NCBI GenBank assembly: GCA_027488115.1
Contig: JAIYCG010000014.1
Span: 1-64,000, forward strand
Origin: Comamonadaceae bacterium
Lineage (GTDB): Bacteria > Pseudomonadota > Gammaproteobacteria > Burkholderiales > Burkholderiaceae_C
Direction of reading: 5' to 3'
DNA length: 64,000 bases
Numbering within the stretch: position 1 is the stretch's first letter; every line of letters begins with the position of its first letter. The notes under the pieces were generated by a model, which was given only the letters and a program-made list of their open reading frames with translations, did no database searches and was not told the origin of the DNA. The position numbers and the translations under genes were made by a program. Shown piece by piece: positions 34,091 through 43,370 of the stretch.

Positions 34091-34933
34091 TCAAGCCTGC
34101 GCGGCTGCTTTGAGAAGATCGCGCGTCCGCAAAGCTTCATGGCGGGCCGCTTGCGCAAAATCAACGCCCGATGACGCATACAATATAGCGCGCGAAGAAC
34201 TCACAACGACAGCGCCAGTGGTCGCGCCATTGCTTTGTCGGTAACCTGCCTTGATGGTAGCCTCTGCATCGCCGCCTTGGGCACCAACACCCGGAATGAG
34301 CAAGGGCAAGGTGGGCGCCAAACTTCGCACTCGCTCAATTTCAGCAGGATAGGTGGCACCCACCACCAAACCCAATTGACCATTCAAGTTCCAGGGACCC
34401 TGCGCTAGCTTTGCAATGTGCTCGTAAAGCAAAGGCTGGCCTTCCACAGATGCCAAACGTTGGTTTTGCAAATCATCACCACCAGGGTTGGAGGTACGGC
34501 AGAGCAAAAAAGCACCTTTGCCGTGGTATTTCAAATAGGGTTGCAAAGAGTCAAAGCCCATGAAGGGTGACAAAGTGACTGCATCCGCGTCATAACGCTC
34601 AAACGCTTCTTTGGCATATTGCTCGGCCGTAGAGCCAATGTCACCTCGCTTGGCGTCCAAAATGACCGGTACATGCGGCGCACTGCGGCGCATGTGTGCC
34701 ATGAGTTTTTCCAATTGGTCTTCGGCGCGGTGCGCGGCAAAGTAAGCAATTTGGGGCTTGAAGGCAATGGCCAAGTCGGCCGTGGCATCAACAATTTGCG
34801 CGCAAAAGTCATAAATTTTGCTAGCGTCGCCCTTCATGCCAGCGGGAAACTTACTGGGCTCGGGGTCGAGACCCACACACAAGAGGGAGCCGTTTTGGCG
34901 CTCAGCGCTTTGCAGTTGTTCTAAGAAGGTCAT
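34091..34933 (-). CDS. pyrF: Orotidine 5'-phosphate decarboxylase (type 2)
   Basis: PyrF makes UMP from OMP in pyrimidine synthesis. The 280-residue protein contains [12 protein letters not shown] near the N-terminus and the catalytic [20 protein letters not shown] motif, typical of the longer bacterial PyrF type. It ends on the base after the uvrA stop, so the two genes converge with no gap. Its start is 75 bp from the divergent DMT transporter gene. Confidence 0.97.
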   Translation of the reverse strand: MTFLEQLQSAERQNGSLLCVGLDPEPSKFPAGMKGDASKIYDFCAQIVDATADLAIAFKPQIAYFAAHRAEDQLEKLMAHMRRSAPHVPVILDAKRGDIGSTAEQYAKEAFERYDADAVTLSPFMGFDSLQPYLKYHGKGAFLLCRTSNPGGDDLQNQRLASVEGQPLLYEHIAKLAQGPWNLNGQLGLVVGATYPAEIERVRSLAPTLPLLIPGVGAQGGDAEATIKAGYRQSNGATTGAVVVSSSRAILYASSGVDFAQAARHEALRTRDLLKAAAQA

Positions 34934-35008
34934 GGCTCGATTTTAAAGGCTCAAGTGGCAAGACCCAATCTCACAAGCTTATCGGTCATTTGGCACTAAG
35001 ATCCCCCC

Positions 35009-35905
35009 ATGCATTCACTGACAACACGACAATGGGTGGTCTTGGCGCTCTTAACTGTGGTTTGGGGGCTCAATTGGCCTGTGATGAAGTTAGGCGTCAC
35101 GGGCTTTCCACCCCTGACATTTCGGATGCTGTGCTTGCTCATTGGCACCCCCGTTTTGGGGCTTGGCCTTTTGGCTATGAAGGTGCCTTTTCGAATTCCC
35201 AAGCAGTACTGGCGTGAATTGTTGGTGCTGGCCATTTTTAACATGTTCATTTGGCATGCCTTGATCATCTTGGCCGTGCAGTATTTGTCCAGTGGCAGAT
35301 CGGCCATTTTGGGGTACACCATGCCTATCTTTTCGGCCTTGATTGGCGCTTTTGTATTTCACAATCAACTGAGCAAGCGTGCTTGGGGTGGCGTTGCCGC
35401 TGCAGCATTAGGCGTTGTTCTTTTGCTTTGGCACGAATTGGCCAATCTGACTGGCAAGCCTGTGGGCGTGTTGTTGGCCTTGGTCGCTGCCAGCACTTGG
35501 GCGCTTGGTACACAAATGCTACGCCGAACCACAATCCCTTTGCCAACGCTCACCTTGTCGTTTTGGATGACGGCCATGACCACCGTGGTGATGGTTGTTT
35601 TGGCCTTTGTTTTTGAATCAGATCGCTGGCAAGAACCCACGCCCACGCATTGGGTCTCTATTCTTTACAACGCTTTGTTGGTGTTCGGGTTTGCTCATTC
35701 CGCCTGGTTTTATTTGGCCCGTGGTTTACCGCCAGTGGCCTCCACCTTGAGCGTCATGATGATCCCCATTTTGGGGGTGTTCAGCGGGGCATGGGCTTTG
35801 AATGAAATACTTCATTGGCAAGATTGGGCGGCCATGGGCCTGATGGTCGTTTCAATTGCCAGTGTGCTGTGGCCATCGCAAGCCGCCAAACCTGAAGCAG
35901 CTTAG
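35009..35905 (+). CDS. EamA/DMT-family transporter
   Basis: The 298-residue protein has ten predicted membrane helices in two EamA repeats (starting VVWGLNWPVMKLGV and LVAASTWALGTQMLRR). The family exports amino acids, metabolites or drugs, but the substrate cannot be told. It diverges from pyrF. Its last four bases overlap the stop of the convergent uracil-DNA glycosylase gene. Confidence 0.85.
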   Translation: MHSLTTRQWVVLALLTVVWGLNWPVMKLGVTGFPPLTFRMLCLLIGTPVLGLGLLAMKVPFRIPKQYWRELLVLAIFNMFIWHALIILAVQYLSSGRSAILGYTMPIFSALIGAFVFHNQLSKRAWGGVAAAALGVVLLLWHELANLTGKPVGVLLALVAASTWALGTQMLRRTTIPLPTLTLSFWMTAMTTVVMVVLAFVFESDRWQEPTPTHWVSILYNALLVFGFAHSAWFYLARGLPPVASTLSVMMIPILGVFSGAWALNEILHWQDWAAMGLMVVSIASVLWPSQAAKPEAA

Positions 35906-36741
35906 GCGCTGTTTGGCTGCATCAAACTGGCAGCCCAACACAAGTCGGCCCAAGCCTTGGCTTTGTCTGCTTGGTTGCGCAGCAAGTAAGCTGGCGGATA
36001 GGTTACCACCACAGGAATGCCCTTGAAACTTTGCACTTGTGAGCGCAACTTGCCTAACGGCTCTGAACTTTGCAACAAGGCCAGCGCAGCCGTTCTGCCC
36101 ATGGCCAAAATCACTTTGGGTTGAACCAACTCAACTTGACGCGCCAAATAAGTGGCGCAATGCGACACCTCGACTTGACTGGCATTGCGACCCACTGGCG
36201 TGCGGCATTTCAAGGCATGCGTTAAATAAACTTGCTCCCTCGTGAGGCTGAGTGCCTTCAACATATTGTCTAGCAATTGGCCTGCCGGTCCTGCAAAACT
36301 TCGCGCCTCTTTGTCCTCATCGTCGCCAGGCGCATCGCCCACAATCATCCAATCGGCTGCAGCCAAACCTTCGCCCAAAATGGCTTGCTGGCGAGATTGG
36401 CTGAGGCCACAGCCTGTGCAAGAAGCCACAGCCGTCTGAATTTGTACCCAGTCCATGCGGGCAATGCCTTCTGGCAAATTCGAAATGTCCACAATGGGGA
36501 CTGACAGCAATTGGGATGCACTGGCTGCAGATGTGGCAGCAGGTTTTGCAGCAGTCTTGTGAACTGGTGAAGCGACAGGCTCTACAAGCTTGACATCAGA
36601 GGACGCCACGTCAGACAAGGCGCGTGTTGTTGGCGGCATCCAAACTCGCACACCCATTTCCGCTAGCATGGCGCGCTGGCGGTCGTCCAATTCAAAATGG
36701 GTGGCGTTGTCGTCCACCGGGACACTTGTTTCTTCAGTCAT
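35902..36741 (-). CDS. Family 4 uracil-DNA glycosylase
   Basis: It removes uracil from DNA at the start of base excision repair. The C-terminal domain has the iron-sulphur Cys pattern (VASCTGCGLSQSR, HALKCRTPVGRNA, EVSHC), the water-activating motif region IVGDAPGDDEDKEARSFAGPAGQLL and the late VTYPPAYLL motif. The first 95 residues are low in order and rich in Ala/Ser/Val, which is common in Burkholderiales versions. It lies 3 bp after the rimI stop in a tsaB-rimI-udg run. Confidence 0.9.
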   Translation of the reverse strand: MTEETSVPVDDNATHFELDDRQRAMLAEMGVRVWMPPTTRALSDVASSDVKLVEPVASPVHKTAAKPAATSAASASQLLSVPIVDISNLPEGIARMDWVQIQTAVASCTGCGLSQSRQQAILGEGLAAADWMIVGDAPGDDEDKEARSFAGPAGQLLDNMLKALSLTREQVYLTHALKCRTPVGRNASQVEVSHCATYLARQVELVQPKVILAMGRTAALALLQSSEPLGKLRSQVQSFKGIPVVVTYPPAYLLRNQADKAKAWADLCWAASLMQPNSA

Positions 36742-36744
36742 TGC

Positions 36745-37242
36745 TTAGGCTTTTAGAGGCATGCTCATGACCACCGCAGACTCTCGGGTGGTTCGACCAG
36801 CAGGATAGTAATCTTTTCTTAAACCAACTTGTTGAAAGCCAAAACTTTTGTACAAGTTCAAGGCGGGTGCATTGCTTTCTCGCACCTCGAGCCACAAGCA
36901 ACTGGCGCCATGGGTTTGCGACCAGAAGCACAAAAATTGCAACAAACAACGCGCCCAACCTTGTCGCTGATAGGCTGGCGCAACGGTGATGTTGAGCAAA
37001 TGGACTTCGTCAATCACTTGCATGGCCACAAAGTAGCCGACCAGCTGTTCTTCTGCCACCAACCGATGCGCCACATTGCCAGCCTTCAAGGCGTCTTTGA
37101 AATTGCCCAATGTCCATGGGTGACTGTATGCCGTTTGTTCAATCGCCAACACTGCTTCTAAGTCGGCTTCGGTCATGGTGAGCAGCTGCACCCTGATCTC
37201 CGGTGTCAGCAATTGCTTCAGCTCTGGTGGCCACAAATTCAT
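36745..37242 (-). CDS. rimI: Ribosomal protein S18 alanine N-acetyltransferase RimI
   Basis: RimI acetylates the N-terminal Ala of ribosomal protein S18. The GNAT fold is seen in LLNITVAPAYQRQGWARCLL (acetyl-CoA binding) and LEVRESNAPALNLYKSFGFQ, the pattern specific for RimI. It has 165 residues, with about 15 before the GNAT domain, so a later start at MTEADLEA is possible. tsaB directly upstream is its usual partner. Confidence 0.92.
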   Translation of the reverse strand: MNLWPPELKQLLTPEIRVQLLTMTEADLEAVLAIEQTAYSHPWTLGNFKDALKAGNVAHRLVAEEQLVGYFVAMQVIDEVHLLNITVAPAYQRQGWARCLLQFLCFWSQTHGASCLWLEVRESNAPALNLYKSFGFQQVGLRKDYYPAGRTTRESAVVMSMPLKA

Positions 37243-37261
37243 GGTGAATGGGGGTCAGGTG

Positions 37262-38071
37262 TCAAGCAACGGGCTTGGTTTTGGCCCGTTGGATGGCCTC
37301 GCGTTCTGCGGTGGTCTGTGCCACTTTGTCGCGAATGTAGAGCGGCTGAACCGCTTCTGGTGCAACAGCTTGTTGGCTGGCCCACAAGACAGGCGCCATG
37401 CGCAGCAAAGCCAAAGCGTGGGGCACTGCTGAAATACAGAGCAAGGAGACGCCGTTTGATTCAAATTCTTGCAAAGGAAAGCGGTCTTTGTAAACTTCAA
37501 ATCCATTGCCGGCCAACACCAAGTTAGGCAAGCCCAACTGGCTCAGAAGTTTAGCCATCGCTTCTGGCGGCCCCACCTGCAAGGGCCGCACGGATGTCCA
37601 TTGAGAAGTGGCGCCTTGCCACTCATACACCCCCACATAAACCTCGCCCATCCTAGCGTCCATCACAGACGCCATGTACCCATCTGGCGAAGCTTCTAAC
37701 GTAGGCGGCGAATCGAGTGTTGCGCTGTTTTGCTCATGGGCCAGTCTGTAGCGCGCGTCTTCGGCCACTGCCTTCAAACTGTCGATGGGAATGACTTTTA
37801 AATTGGCGCCCAAAGCAAGGCCTTGAGCCACCGCACAGGCCGTTCTGAGGCCTGTGAAAGAACCAGGCCCTTGGCCCACCACCAAAGCTGTCAACTCAGA
37901 CAATGGCAATTGCGCTTGCGCAAGCAAAGCATGGGCCGTGGGAATCAATTGTGCCGAGGCATTGGCACCCCCCAAGCCATGGTGATGCCAAGTTTGTTGG
38001 CCGTTCGACAAGGCGACCGACATCATGTCGGTGCTGGTGTCAAAGGCCAAAAATTTCAATGCTTGGTTCAT
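37262..38071 (-). CDS. tsaB: tRNA threonylcarbamoyladenosine protein TsaB
   Basis: TsaB is the non-catalytic partner of TsaD in the t6A modification of tRNAs reading ANN codons. The N-terminus FLAFDTSTDMMSVALSNG and the GQGPGSFTGLRTACAVAQGLAL motif are diagnostic. ATG 38071 gives 269 residues. TTG 38095 is in frame but less likely. The C-terminal 60 residues are somewhat longer than in E. coli. A Sua5-type TsaC is encoded at 43371-44363. Confidence 0.95.
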   Translation of the reverse strand: MNQALKFLAFDTSTDMMSVALSNGQQTWHHHGLGGANASAQLIPTAHALLAQAQLPLSELTALVVGQGPGSFTGLRTACAVAQGLALGANLKVIPIDSLKAVAEDARYRLAHEQNSATLDSPPTLEASPDGYMASVMDARMGEVYVGVYEWQGATSQWTSVRPLQVGPPEAMAKLLSQLGLPNLVLAGNGFEVYKDRFPLQEFESNGVSLLCISAVPHALALLRMAPVLWASQQAVAPEAVQPLYIRDKVAQTTAEREAIQRAKTKPVA

Positions 38072-38098
38072 CAGTTCAATGCGGCTTCGTTTCAAGGA

Positions 38099-39046
38099 TC
38101 AAGATTTGAGCATGCTTTGGCGCACGCCAAACAAAATGCCACCCGTGACCAGGGCCAAACCAGCCCACAAATTCCAAGACAAGGGCTCACCCAAGAAAAA
38201 AACCGCACCGAGCGCAGACAAGCCTGGCACCAAGGCAGTGATCATGGTGGACTTGACGGGGCCAAATGCACGAATCATTTGCGTGAAGGTGATGCCCGAG
38301 ATGACCACCGAACCAATGCCTTGGAAGGCGGCTTGAAACAGAATTTCTGACCATGAAGCTTGTGCCATGTGACTTGGCAGCACATTGAAATTCACCAGCA
38401 AGGCATAAGCGGGCACAAAACTCACCAACGCAAATGCAGTAATGGCCATCGTGGCGCGCACTGCATCTAAACCATATCGACGCACCGTGACGCTGTAGGC
38501 AGACCAACAGAATGCAGCCATCATGAACAACAGGTCGCCCATCCAAACATCCCCGCCTTCAAAGGCTTTGAGCAAACTCATGCCACCCACCAAAATGTCG
38601 CCACACACTATCATGGCCAAACCAATGGCTCGGTTGGCACCAATTTGCTCACGCAAAAAAAGCCACATCAGCAAACTGGTCCACAGCGGCAAGCTCCCTG
38701 GCATGAGCACAGAAGCGTGTCCCGCAGGCGCGTAGAAAAATCCAATGTAAGCCAGCACGGCATACAAGAAGCCGCCTACCATGCCCGCCTGCACCGTGAT
38801 GTTCAAAGGCAATGGCGACAAACCAAACAGGGAGCCCACTTTTTCACCGTGCTGCCGGGCTTCCCGCATCAGCCACCAGGCCCATGGCAAGAGCACACTG
38901 CTAGCGCCCAGAATACGGGCGCATGCAATGTCCAAAGGCAAGAGCACATGAGATGCTGAGGCCCGGGCCACAATGATGAAGGACGTCCAAATGAGAACCG
39001 TGATCACGGCCGCTAAACGGCCAATGCTGAGTTGTGAGAAAGCCAT
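38099..39046 (-). CDS. DMT-family transporter
   Basis: This second EamA-type exporter has 315 residues from ATG 39046 and ten hydrophobic segments (VITVLIWTSFIIVARAS at the start, ISGITFTQMIRAFGPVKST in the second repeat). The substrate is unknown. It lies 27 bp upstream of tsaB on the same strand and is divergent from dacB. Confidence 0.85.
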   Translation of the reverse strand: MAFSQLSIGRLAAVITVLIWTSFIIVARASASHVLLPLDIACARILGASSVLLPWAWWLMREARQHGEKVGSLFGLSPLPLNITVQAGMVGGFLYAVLAYIGFFYAPAGHASVLMPGSLPLWTSLLMWLFLREQIGANRAIGLAMIVCGDILVGGMSLLKAFEGGDVWMGDLLFMMAAFCWSAYSVTVRRYGLDAVRATMAITAFALVSFVPAYALLVNFNVLPSHMAQASWSEILFQAAFQGIGSVVISGITFTQMIRAFGPVKSTMITALVPGLSALGAVFFLGEPLSWNLWAGLALVTGGILFGVRQSMLKS

Positions 39047-39104
39047 GTCCCAATGATACGTCCTGACAATGGTGCAAGCGGGCAAGGACGGCTAGACTTC
39101 AGGG

Positions 39105-40598
39105 ATGCTCAGTTCTCGCTTTCCCCTTTCTATCCAGACGGCTTGGGCCATGGCCTTGTTCTTGGCTTTGCAAAGCTTCACCGCCATGGCCAAGCCTCTT
39201 GTCAAAAAACCTGACATTGCGCAGTTGCCTGAGCCTGTTGCTCTGGCATTTAAACAAGCCAATGTTCCACTGAGCGCTGTCAGTGTCATGGTCACCCCTT
39301 TGACCCCCAACACGGCTTCTTTAATGCCCCCCAAGCCGAGGTTAAGCCTTCATGCCAATGCAGAGATGAACCCTGCTTCCGTCATGAAACTCATCACCAC
39401 GTCGGCAGGCTTGTCCCTGTTGGGGCCAGACTTCACTTGGCGCAATCAAGTCTGGGTGGATGGCCCCGTGAAAGAGGGCATCTTGCAAGGTAACCTGTAT
39501 TTCAAAGGCAGCGGCGATCCCAAATTGGTTTTAGAACGCCTTCAAACCTTGCTGCAAGATGTGATGGCCAAGGGCATTCGAGAAGTCAAAGGCGACATCA
39601 TTTTGGATGGCAGTATTTTTGACCTGCCCGCAAAAAATCCTGCAAGCTTTGACGATGAGCCTCTGAGGCCCTACAACGTTGCACCGCAAGGTCTTTTATT
39701 GAACTTCAATGCCATGTTGTTCAAGTTCACGCCCGATGCCGCGCGAGGCGAGGCCACCATTGAAAGCGAGCCACCGCTTGCCAATGTTCAATGGCCCAGC
39801 AGCGTGCCGTTGTCGGGGGGGCCATGCCAGGATTGGAGAATCCAACTGAGGGCCGACTTTTCCAAACCAGACAAGGTGCAATTCAACGGCACCTACCCCA
39901 AAGCCTGTGGCGAGCAAAAATGGCCCGTCGCTTATGTGGAGCCGCAATCCTTTGGACTCAGGATGGTCCAAGCCATGTGGCGTCAAGCAGGCGGCCAACT
40001 GAAAGGGCAGGTACGCCATGGCCTCACGCCAACTCAAGGCACGCTGTGGCATGAAGCCTCTTCACTCCCATTGACCGATATCGTGGCGGACATCAACAAG
40101 TTTTCCAACAACGTCATGGCACAGCAGCTGTTTCTCAGTCTCTCTAGCCAGCAAAACAGAGGCAGTTTTGAGGCATCTCGGCAGACGGTTTTGAAGTGGT
40201 GGTCGCAGAACTTAAAAGGGCAAAGTGTTCCCGTGCTAGACAACGGCTCGGGTCTTTCGCGAGAAGAGCGAAGCAATGCGCAAGCTCTCAGCGCCTTGCT
40301 GCACTTGGCAGCCCAAAGCCCCTATGCCAACGCCATGCAAAACTCGTTGGCCATTGCGGGTATCGACGGCACCATGGCACGGTTGAAAGACAGACAACCC
40401 AATTCTGTCGCCATTGGCAGAGCGCTTCTCAAATCTGGCAGCCTGAAAGATGTCGCCTCCTTGGCAGGCTATGTGGATGGTTTGAGTGGCCAACGCTATG
40501 TCTTTGTGGTGATTGTCAACCACCCCAACGCCAATGCCGTTCGCCCCGCCTTCGACAGGCTGCTGGAATGGACCGTGAGGGATGAGAAAAAGTCTTAG
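39105..40598 (+). CDS. dacB: D-alanyl-D-alanine carboxypeptidase/endopeptidase (PBP4)
   Basis: DacB trims and cleaves peptidoglycan cross-links in the periplasm. A signal peptide covers about residues 1-29. The three active-site motifs of peptidase family S13 are present: SVMK (about residue 92), SNN (about 333) and KSG (about 445, in place of the more common KTG). The 497-residue length is normal. A terminator follows at 40656. Confidence 0.94.
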   Translation: MLSSRFPLSIQTAWAMALFLALQSFTAMAKPLVKKPDIAQLPEPVALAFKQANVPLSAVSVMVTPLTPNTASLMPPKPRLSLHANAEMNPASVMKLITTSAGLSLLGPDFTWRNQVWVDGPVKEGILQGNLYFKGSGDPKLVLERLQTLLQDVMAKGIREVKGDIILDGSIFDLPAKNPASFDDEPLRPYNVAPQGLLLNFNAMLFKFTPDAARGEATIESEPPLANVQWPSSVPLSGGPCQDWRIQLRADFSKPDKVQFNGTYPKACGEQKWPVAYVEPQSFGLRMVQAMWRQAGGQLKGQVRHGLTPTQGTLWHEASSLPLTDIVADINKFSNNVMAQQLFLSLSSQQNRGSFEASRQTVLKWWSQNLKGQSVPVLDNGSGLSREERSNAQALSALLHLAAQSPYANAMQNSLAIAGIDGTMARLKDRQPNSVAIGRALLKSGSLKDVASLAGYVDGLSGQRYVFVVIVNHPNANAVRPAFDRLLEWTVRDEKKS

Positions 40599-40655
40599 CT
40601 CAGCCTAGTAGTTACCCCATCACCTTTGCTTGGCGGTCTGCTTAAGATGAATCAC

Positions 40656-40677
40656 AAAAGAACGGGCGTTCTTTTTT
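40656..40677 (+). terminator. Rho-independent terminator after dacB
   Basis: AAAAGAAC (40656-40663) pairs with GTTCTTTT (40668-40675) around a GGGC loop, and the right arm runs into T residues. It separates dacB from the GDSL lipoprotein gene. Confidence 0.75.
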
Positions 40678-40724
40678 ATTGCGTCTTTTAGCAAATCAAA
40701 ACAATTCATACAAAGAGGTGAAAG

Positions 40725-41924
40725 ATGAAATCCATAAAGTGGAAACTTGCACTGCTTGCTACAGCAACCGCCGCCTTTTTGGTGGGTTGCGGTGGTGGTG
40801 GCGCCGATCAAACCAGCCAACGCGCAGGCATCACATCCGTGAAAGTCATGGGCGACAGCCTGGCAGACAGCGGCACATTCAAAGGCATTCCCACCAACGG
40901 TCGAATTTTTTCGGTGCAAGACAGCGCCAGTGAGCCCAACACAGTTTGGACAGAACGCATTGCTGCACTTTTGGGCACCCCTCAACTTTGCAACTTTTTC
41001 AAATACACGGGTGCTGCAGCTTCCCCATTTTCCCTGGTGCCCGGTTGCTCTAGCTATGCTGTGGGCGGAGGTCGCATCAACAACATCAACCCTCAAACGG
41101 GTGGCGGTGCTTCACCTTTCTCCATCACTTATCAATTGCAAGTTGCATCTTCTGCAGGCAACTACAAAAGCACCGATTTGCTTCTCGTTGATGGCGGTGG
41201 CAACGATGCAGCCGATTTGGTAGGCGCTTACCTCAACGCCGCCAAAGATGGTGGCGCCAGTTATGCAGCCATGACGGGCACGCTCATTCCAGCAGCAAGC
41301 TTAGGCCCCATGTTGGCGGGCGGCCAATCAGGTATGGCACAAGCAGGCGGAGCCTATATGGTGGCCTTGGCAGACAAGTTTTACGGCAGCATCAAAGCCA
41401 ACGCCTTAGACAAAGGTGCAGAGCGCATCGCTGTACTCAACATGCCTGGCATTACCAACACGCCTCGATTCCAAATGGTGTTGAGCGGTATTGCTGCATC
41501 TTATGGCGGCGGGGTTGCCGGTGCAGGTGCTCGTGCCCAATCAGAGGCTTTGTTCAAGTCATGGGTAGAGGCCTTCAATGCGCGCCTTGCCACTTTGGTG
41601 GCCAACGACAAACGCATTGTGTTGGTCGACTTCTACACGGCATTCAATGACCAAGTGGCCAACCCAGCGCAATATGGTTTAACCAATGTCACCACCCCTG
41701 CTTGCCCCATCACTGGCATGGGTGCCGACGGCTTGCCTTTGTACAACTTCCAAACTTGTACAGCGGCTGCATTGTCGGCCATGACACCGCCAGCAGGCGC
41801 AACGGGTGGCAGCAACTGGTGGCAAACCTATGCTTTCTCAGACGGCTTCCATCCCACACCATTGGGCTATCAGCTGCTGAGCCAGTTGGTTGCAAAGTCT
41901 TTAGCCACAGCAGGTTGGTTGTAA
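40725..41924 (+). CDS. SGNH/GDSL-family hydrolase lipoprotein
   Basis: The 399-residue protein has a lipoprotein signal ending LVGC (Cys22) followed by a Gly run. The four SGNH blocks are visible: GDSLADSG (block I), a Gly in block II, GGGND (block III) and DGFHPT (block V with catalytic Asp and His). It should be an exported esterase or lipase anchored in the outer membrane. It resembles extracellular polyhydroxybutyrate-depolymerase-like and thermolabile haemolysin-like esterases, so the substrate is open. The OmpW gene follows after 22 bp and may be co-transcribed. Confidence 0.85.
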   Translation: MKSIKWKLALLATATAAFLVGCGGGGADQTSQRAGITSVKVMGDSLADSGTFKGIPTNGRIFSVQDSASEPNTVWTERIAALLGTPQLCNFFKYTGAAASPFSLVPGCSSYAVGGGRINNINPQTGGGASPFSITYQLQVASSAGNYKSTDLLLVDGGGNDAADLVGAYLNAAKDGGASYAAMTGTLIPAASLGPMLAGGQSGMAQAGGAYMVALADKFYGSIKANALDKGAERIAVLNMPGITNTPRFQMVLSGIAASYGGGVAGAGARAQSEALFKSWVEAFNARLATLVANDKRIVLVDFYTAFNDQVANPAQYGLTNVTTPACPITGMGADGLPLYNFQTCTAAALSAMTPPAGATGGSNWWQTYAFSDGFHPTPLGYQLLSQLVAKSLATAGWL

Positions 41925-41946
41925 ATCTCAGCGAAGGACAAAAATC

Positions 41947-42630
41947 ATGAAATCTAAATTCTGCTTTGCGCTGTCAGCGATCACAGCACTCTCTGCACTT
42001 ACTTTTGGTACCGTGGCTCAAGCTCAATCACAGGGCAGCTGGCTGGTTCGAGGCGGCATCATGCAACTTGCGCCGCAAGTCACAAGCGGCACCTTGACGG
42101 CCCCCTCACTTCCAGGCGCACAATCAAGTGTCAGCAACAGCACTCAATATGCGGGTGGCATCACTTACATGCTCAGCAACAGTGTGGCCATTGACTTGCC
42201 AATTGCTTTGCCTTTTAAACACAACCTCTATGGTGCTGGCAGCATCGCAGGCGTTGGCAAAATTGGTGATACCAAAGCCATTCCCGCCACTGTCATGGTG
42301 CAATACCGTTTTGGTGAGTCCAGTGGCATGTTTCGTCCTTACTTAGGCTTGGGCGTCACCTATGCCAAGTTCGATGGCGAGCACACCACCGCTGCACTTT
42401 CTGGGCTCACAGGTGGCACACCGCTTACGCCAACCACGCTGTCTATTCAATCCAAATTGGCTGCAACCATGCAAATGGGTGCTTCTTACAAAATTGATGA
42501 GCGTTGGTTTGTAGATGGTGCAATTACCAAAACGCCGCTGAAAACTCGCAACACTTTGTCCACCGGTCAAACCTTGGACATCACCCTTAACCCCATTGGC
42601 ATTAGCTTGGGCGTGGGCATGCGTTACTAA
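41947..42630 (+). CDS. ompW: OmpW-family outer membrane protein
   Basis: OmpW proteins are eight-stranded beta-barrels that pass small hydrophobic molecules. The 227-residue protein has a signal peptide ending near AQAQS, then GSWLVRGGIMQLAPQ and a C-terminal ISLGVGMRY ending in an aromatic residue, as required for barrel insertion. AAGGA precedes the ATG. With the GDSL lipoprotein it may form a surface lipid or ester uptake pair, which is inference from position. Confidence 0.88.
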   Translation: MKSKFCFALSAITALSALTFGTVAQAQSQGSWLVRGGIMQLAPQVTSGTLTAPSLPGAQSSVSNSTQYAGGITYMLSNSVAIDLPIALPFKHNLYGAGSIAGVGKIGDTKAIPATVMVQYRFGESSGMFRPYLGLGVTYAKFDGEHTTAALSGLTGGTPLTPTTLSIQSKLAATMQMGASYKIDERWFVDGAITKTPLKTRNTLSTGQTLDITLNPIGISLGVGMRY

Positions 42631-42647
42631 GCGTTACGAAGCGAATG

Positions 42648-42676
42648 AAAAAAACACCCCTAGGGGTGTTTTTTTT
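42648..42676. terminator. Bidirectional terminator between ompW and the antitoxin gene
   Basis: A near-perfect palindrome (AAAAAAACACCCC with GGGGTGTTTTTTT) lies between two convergent genes. A- and T-runs flank the GC core on both sides, so it can stop transcription in either direction. Confidence 0.9.
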
Positions 42677-42693
42677 GGTCAAGTCCTTTTGTT

Positions 42694-43005
42694 TTAAGCC
42701 CCTACAGCTTGTTCTTTGAAATTATTTTTAGGTTGCCGCCGACTGTGGGTCTTCTTTTGTGCAGGACTTTCCCATCCTGGAAACACAAGAACTGCTGGAT
42801 GACATTGAAGGGCTATCGCAAAAATTTTTGCACGATCTATACCCAAATTAATGCGGTCATTTTCGATGGCCGAAATGGTCGGTTGAGGTATACCAGTGAT
42901 CTCTGCCAATTGCCCTTGGCTAAGTTCTTGGAGTTCTCGCAAGATTCGGAGCGTTTCGCCAACGGTAACTTCAACTCTTTTTCTTGCGGGTTTAAATTCT
43001 GACAT
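42694..43005 (-). CDS. XRE-family antitoxin (HigA-like)
   Basis: The 103-residue protein contains a helix-turn-helix (LSQGQLAEITGIPQPTISAI) and a C-terminal tail rich in basic residues. It should neutralise the toxin encoded just upstream and repress the pair. ATG 43005 is 1 bp after the toxin stop; an in-frame ATG at 43026 would add seven residues and overlap the toxin by 20 bp. Toxin-first order is typical of HigBA-type modules. Confidence 0.85.
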   Translation of the reverse strand: MSEFKPARKRVEVTVGETLRILRELQELSQGQLAEITGIPQPTISAIENDRINLGIDRAKIFAIALQCHPAVLVFPGWESPAQKKTHSRRQPKNNFKEQAVGA

Positions 43006-43006
43006 G

Positions 43007-43312
43007 TCAGTTCTTTTCGTAGTCATGTGGGGTTACCTCAACAACCTGAATCCTTAAAACTTTGGCGATCACTTGGTAAATGACTCGCCACTGCAAACTT
43101 AAACGAGATGAGCGATAGCCCGTCCACTTGCCAGTGAGCGCTTCATCGCGAAATCCCTTGATGCGCCGTAGCCCTGCAGGGCCAGAAAGTGTCGCAATGT
43201 TTTTCCAAGTTTCATACCGCTTCAATATCTCTGTGGGCACGCGTTTTGAAAGTTGCTTTTCGACATGACGGTGTTCTTGGATTTCCCACATGAGATCATC
43301 GTTACATACCAT
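43007..43312 (-). CDS. RelE/HigB-type toxin
   Basis: The 101-residue basic protein has the RelE-superfamily features: KGFRDEALTGKWTGYRSSRLS, QWRVIYQV and VEVTPHDYEK. Such toxins are ribosome-dependent mRNA endonucleases. ATG 43312 lies in a palindrome and upstream of the likely RNA start, so ATG 43291 (MWEIQEHRH, 94 residues) may be the true start. The pair is isolated between ompW and tsaC, probably a horizontally moved module. Confidence 0.85.
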   Translation of the reverse strand: MVCNDDLMWEIQEHRHVEKQLSKRVPTEILKRYETWKNIATLSGPAGLRRIKGFRDEALTGKWTGYRSSRLSLQWRVIYQVIAKVLRIQVVEVTPHDYEKN

Positions 43313-43323
43313 TTATAGTATGT
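43304..43323. promoter_or_regulatory. Palindromic operator of the toxin-antitoxin pair
   Basis: ACATAC-N8-GTATGT is a perfect inverted repeat. On the minus strand TTGACA (43325-43320) overlaps one arm and TAACGA lies about 16 bp downstream, so the palindrome fills the promoter. This fits autorepression by the antitoxin-toxin complex. Confidence 0.6.
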
Positions 43324-43370
43324 CAACCTACAAAGGCTGTCAATGCATTTGATTGCGAATGCCCACCGAA

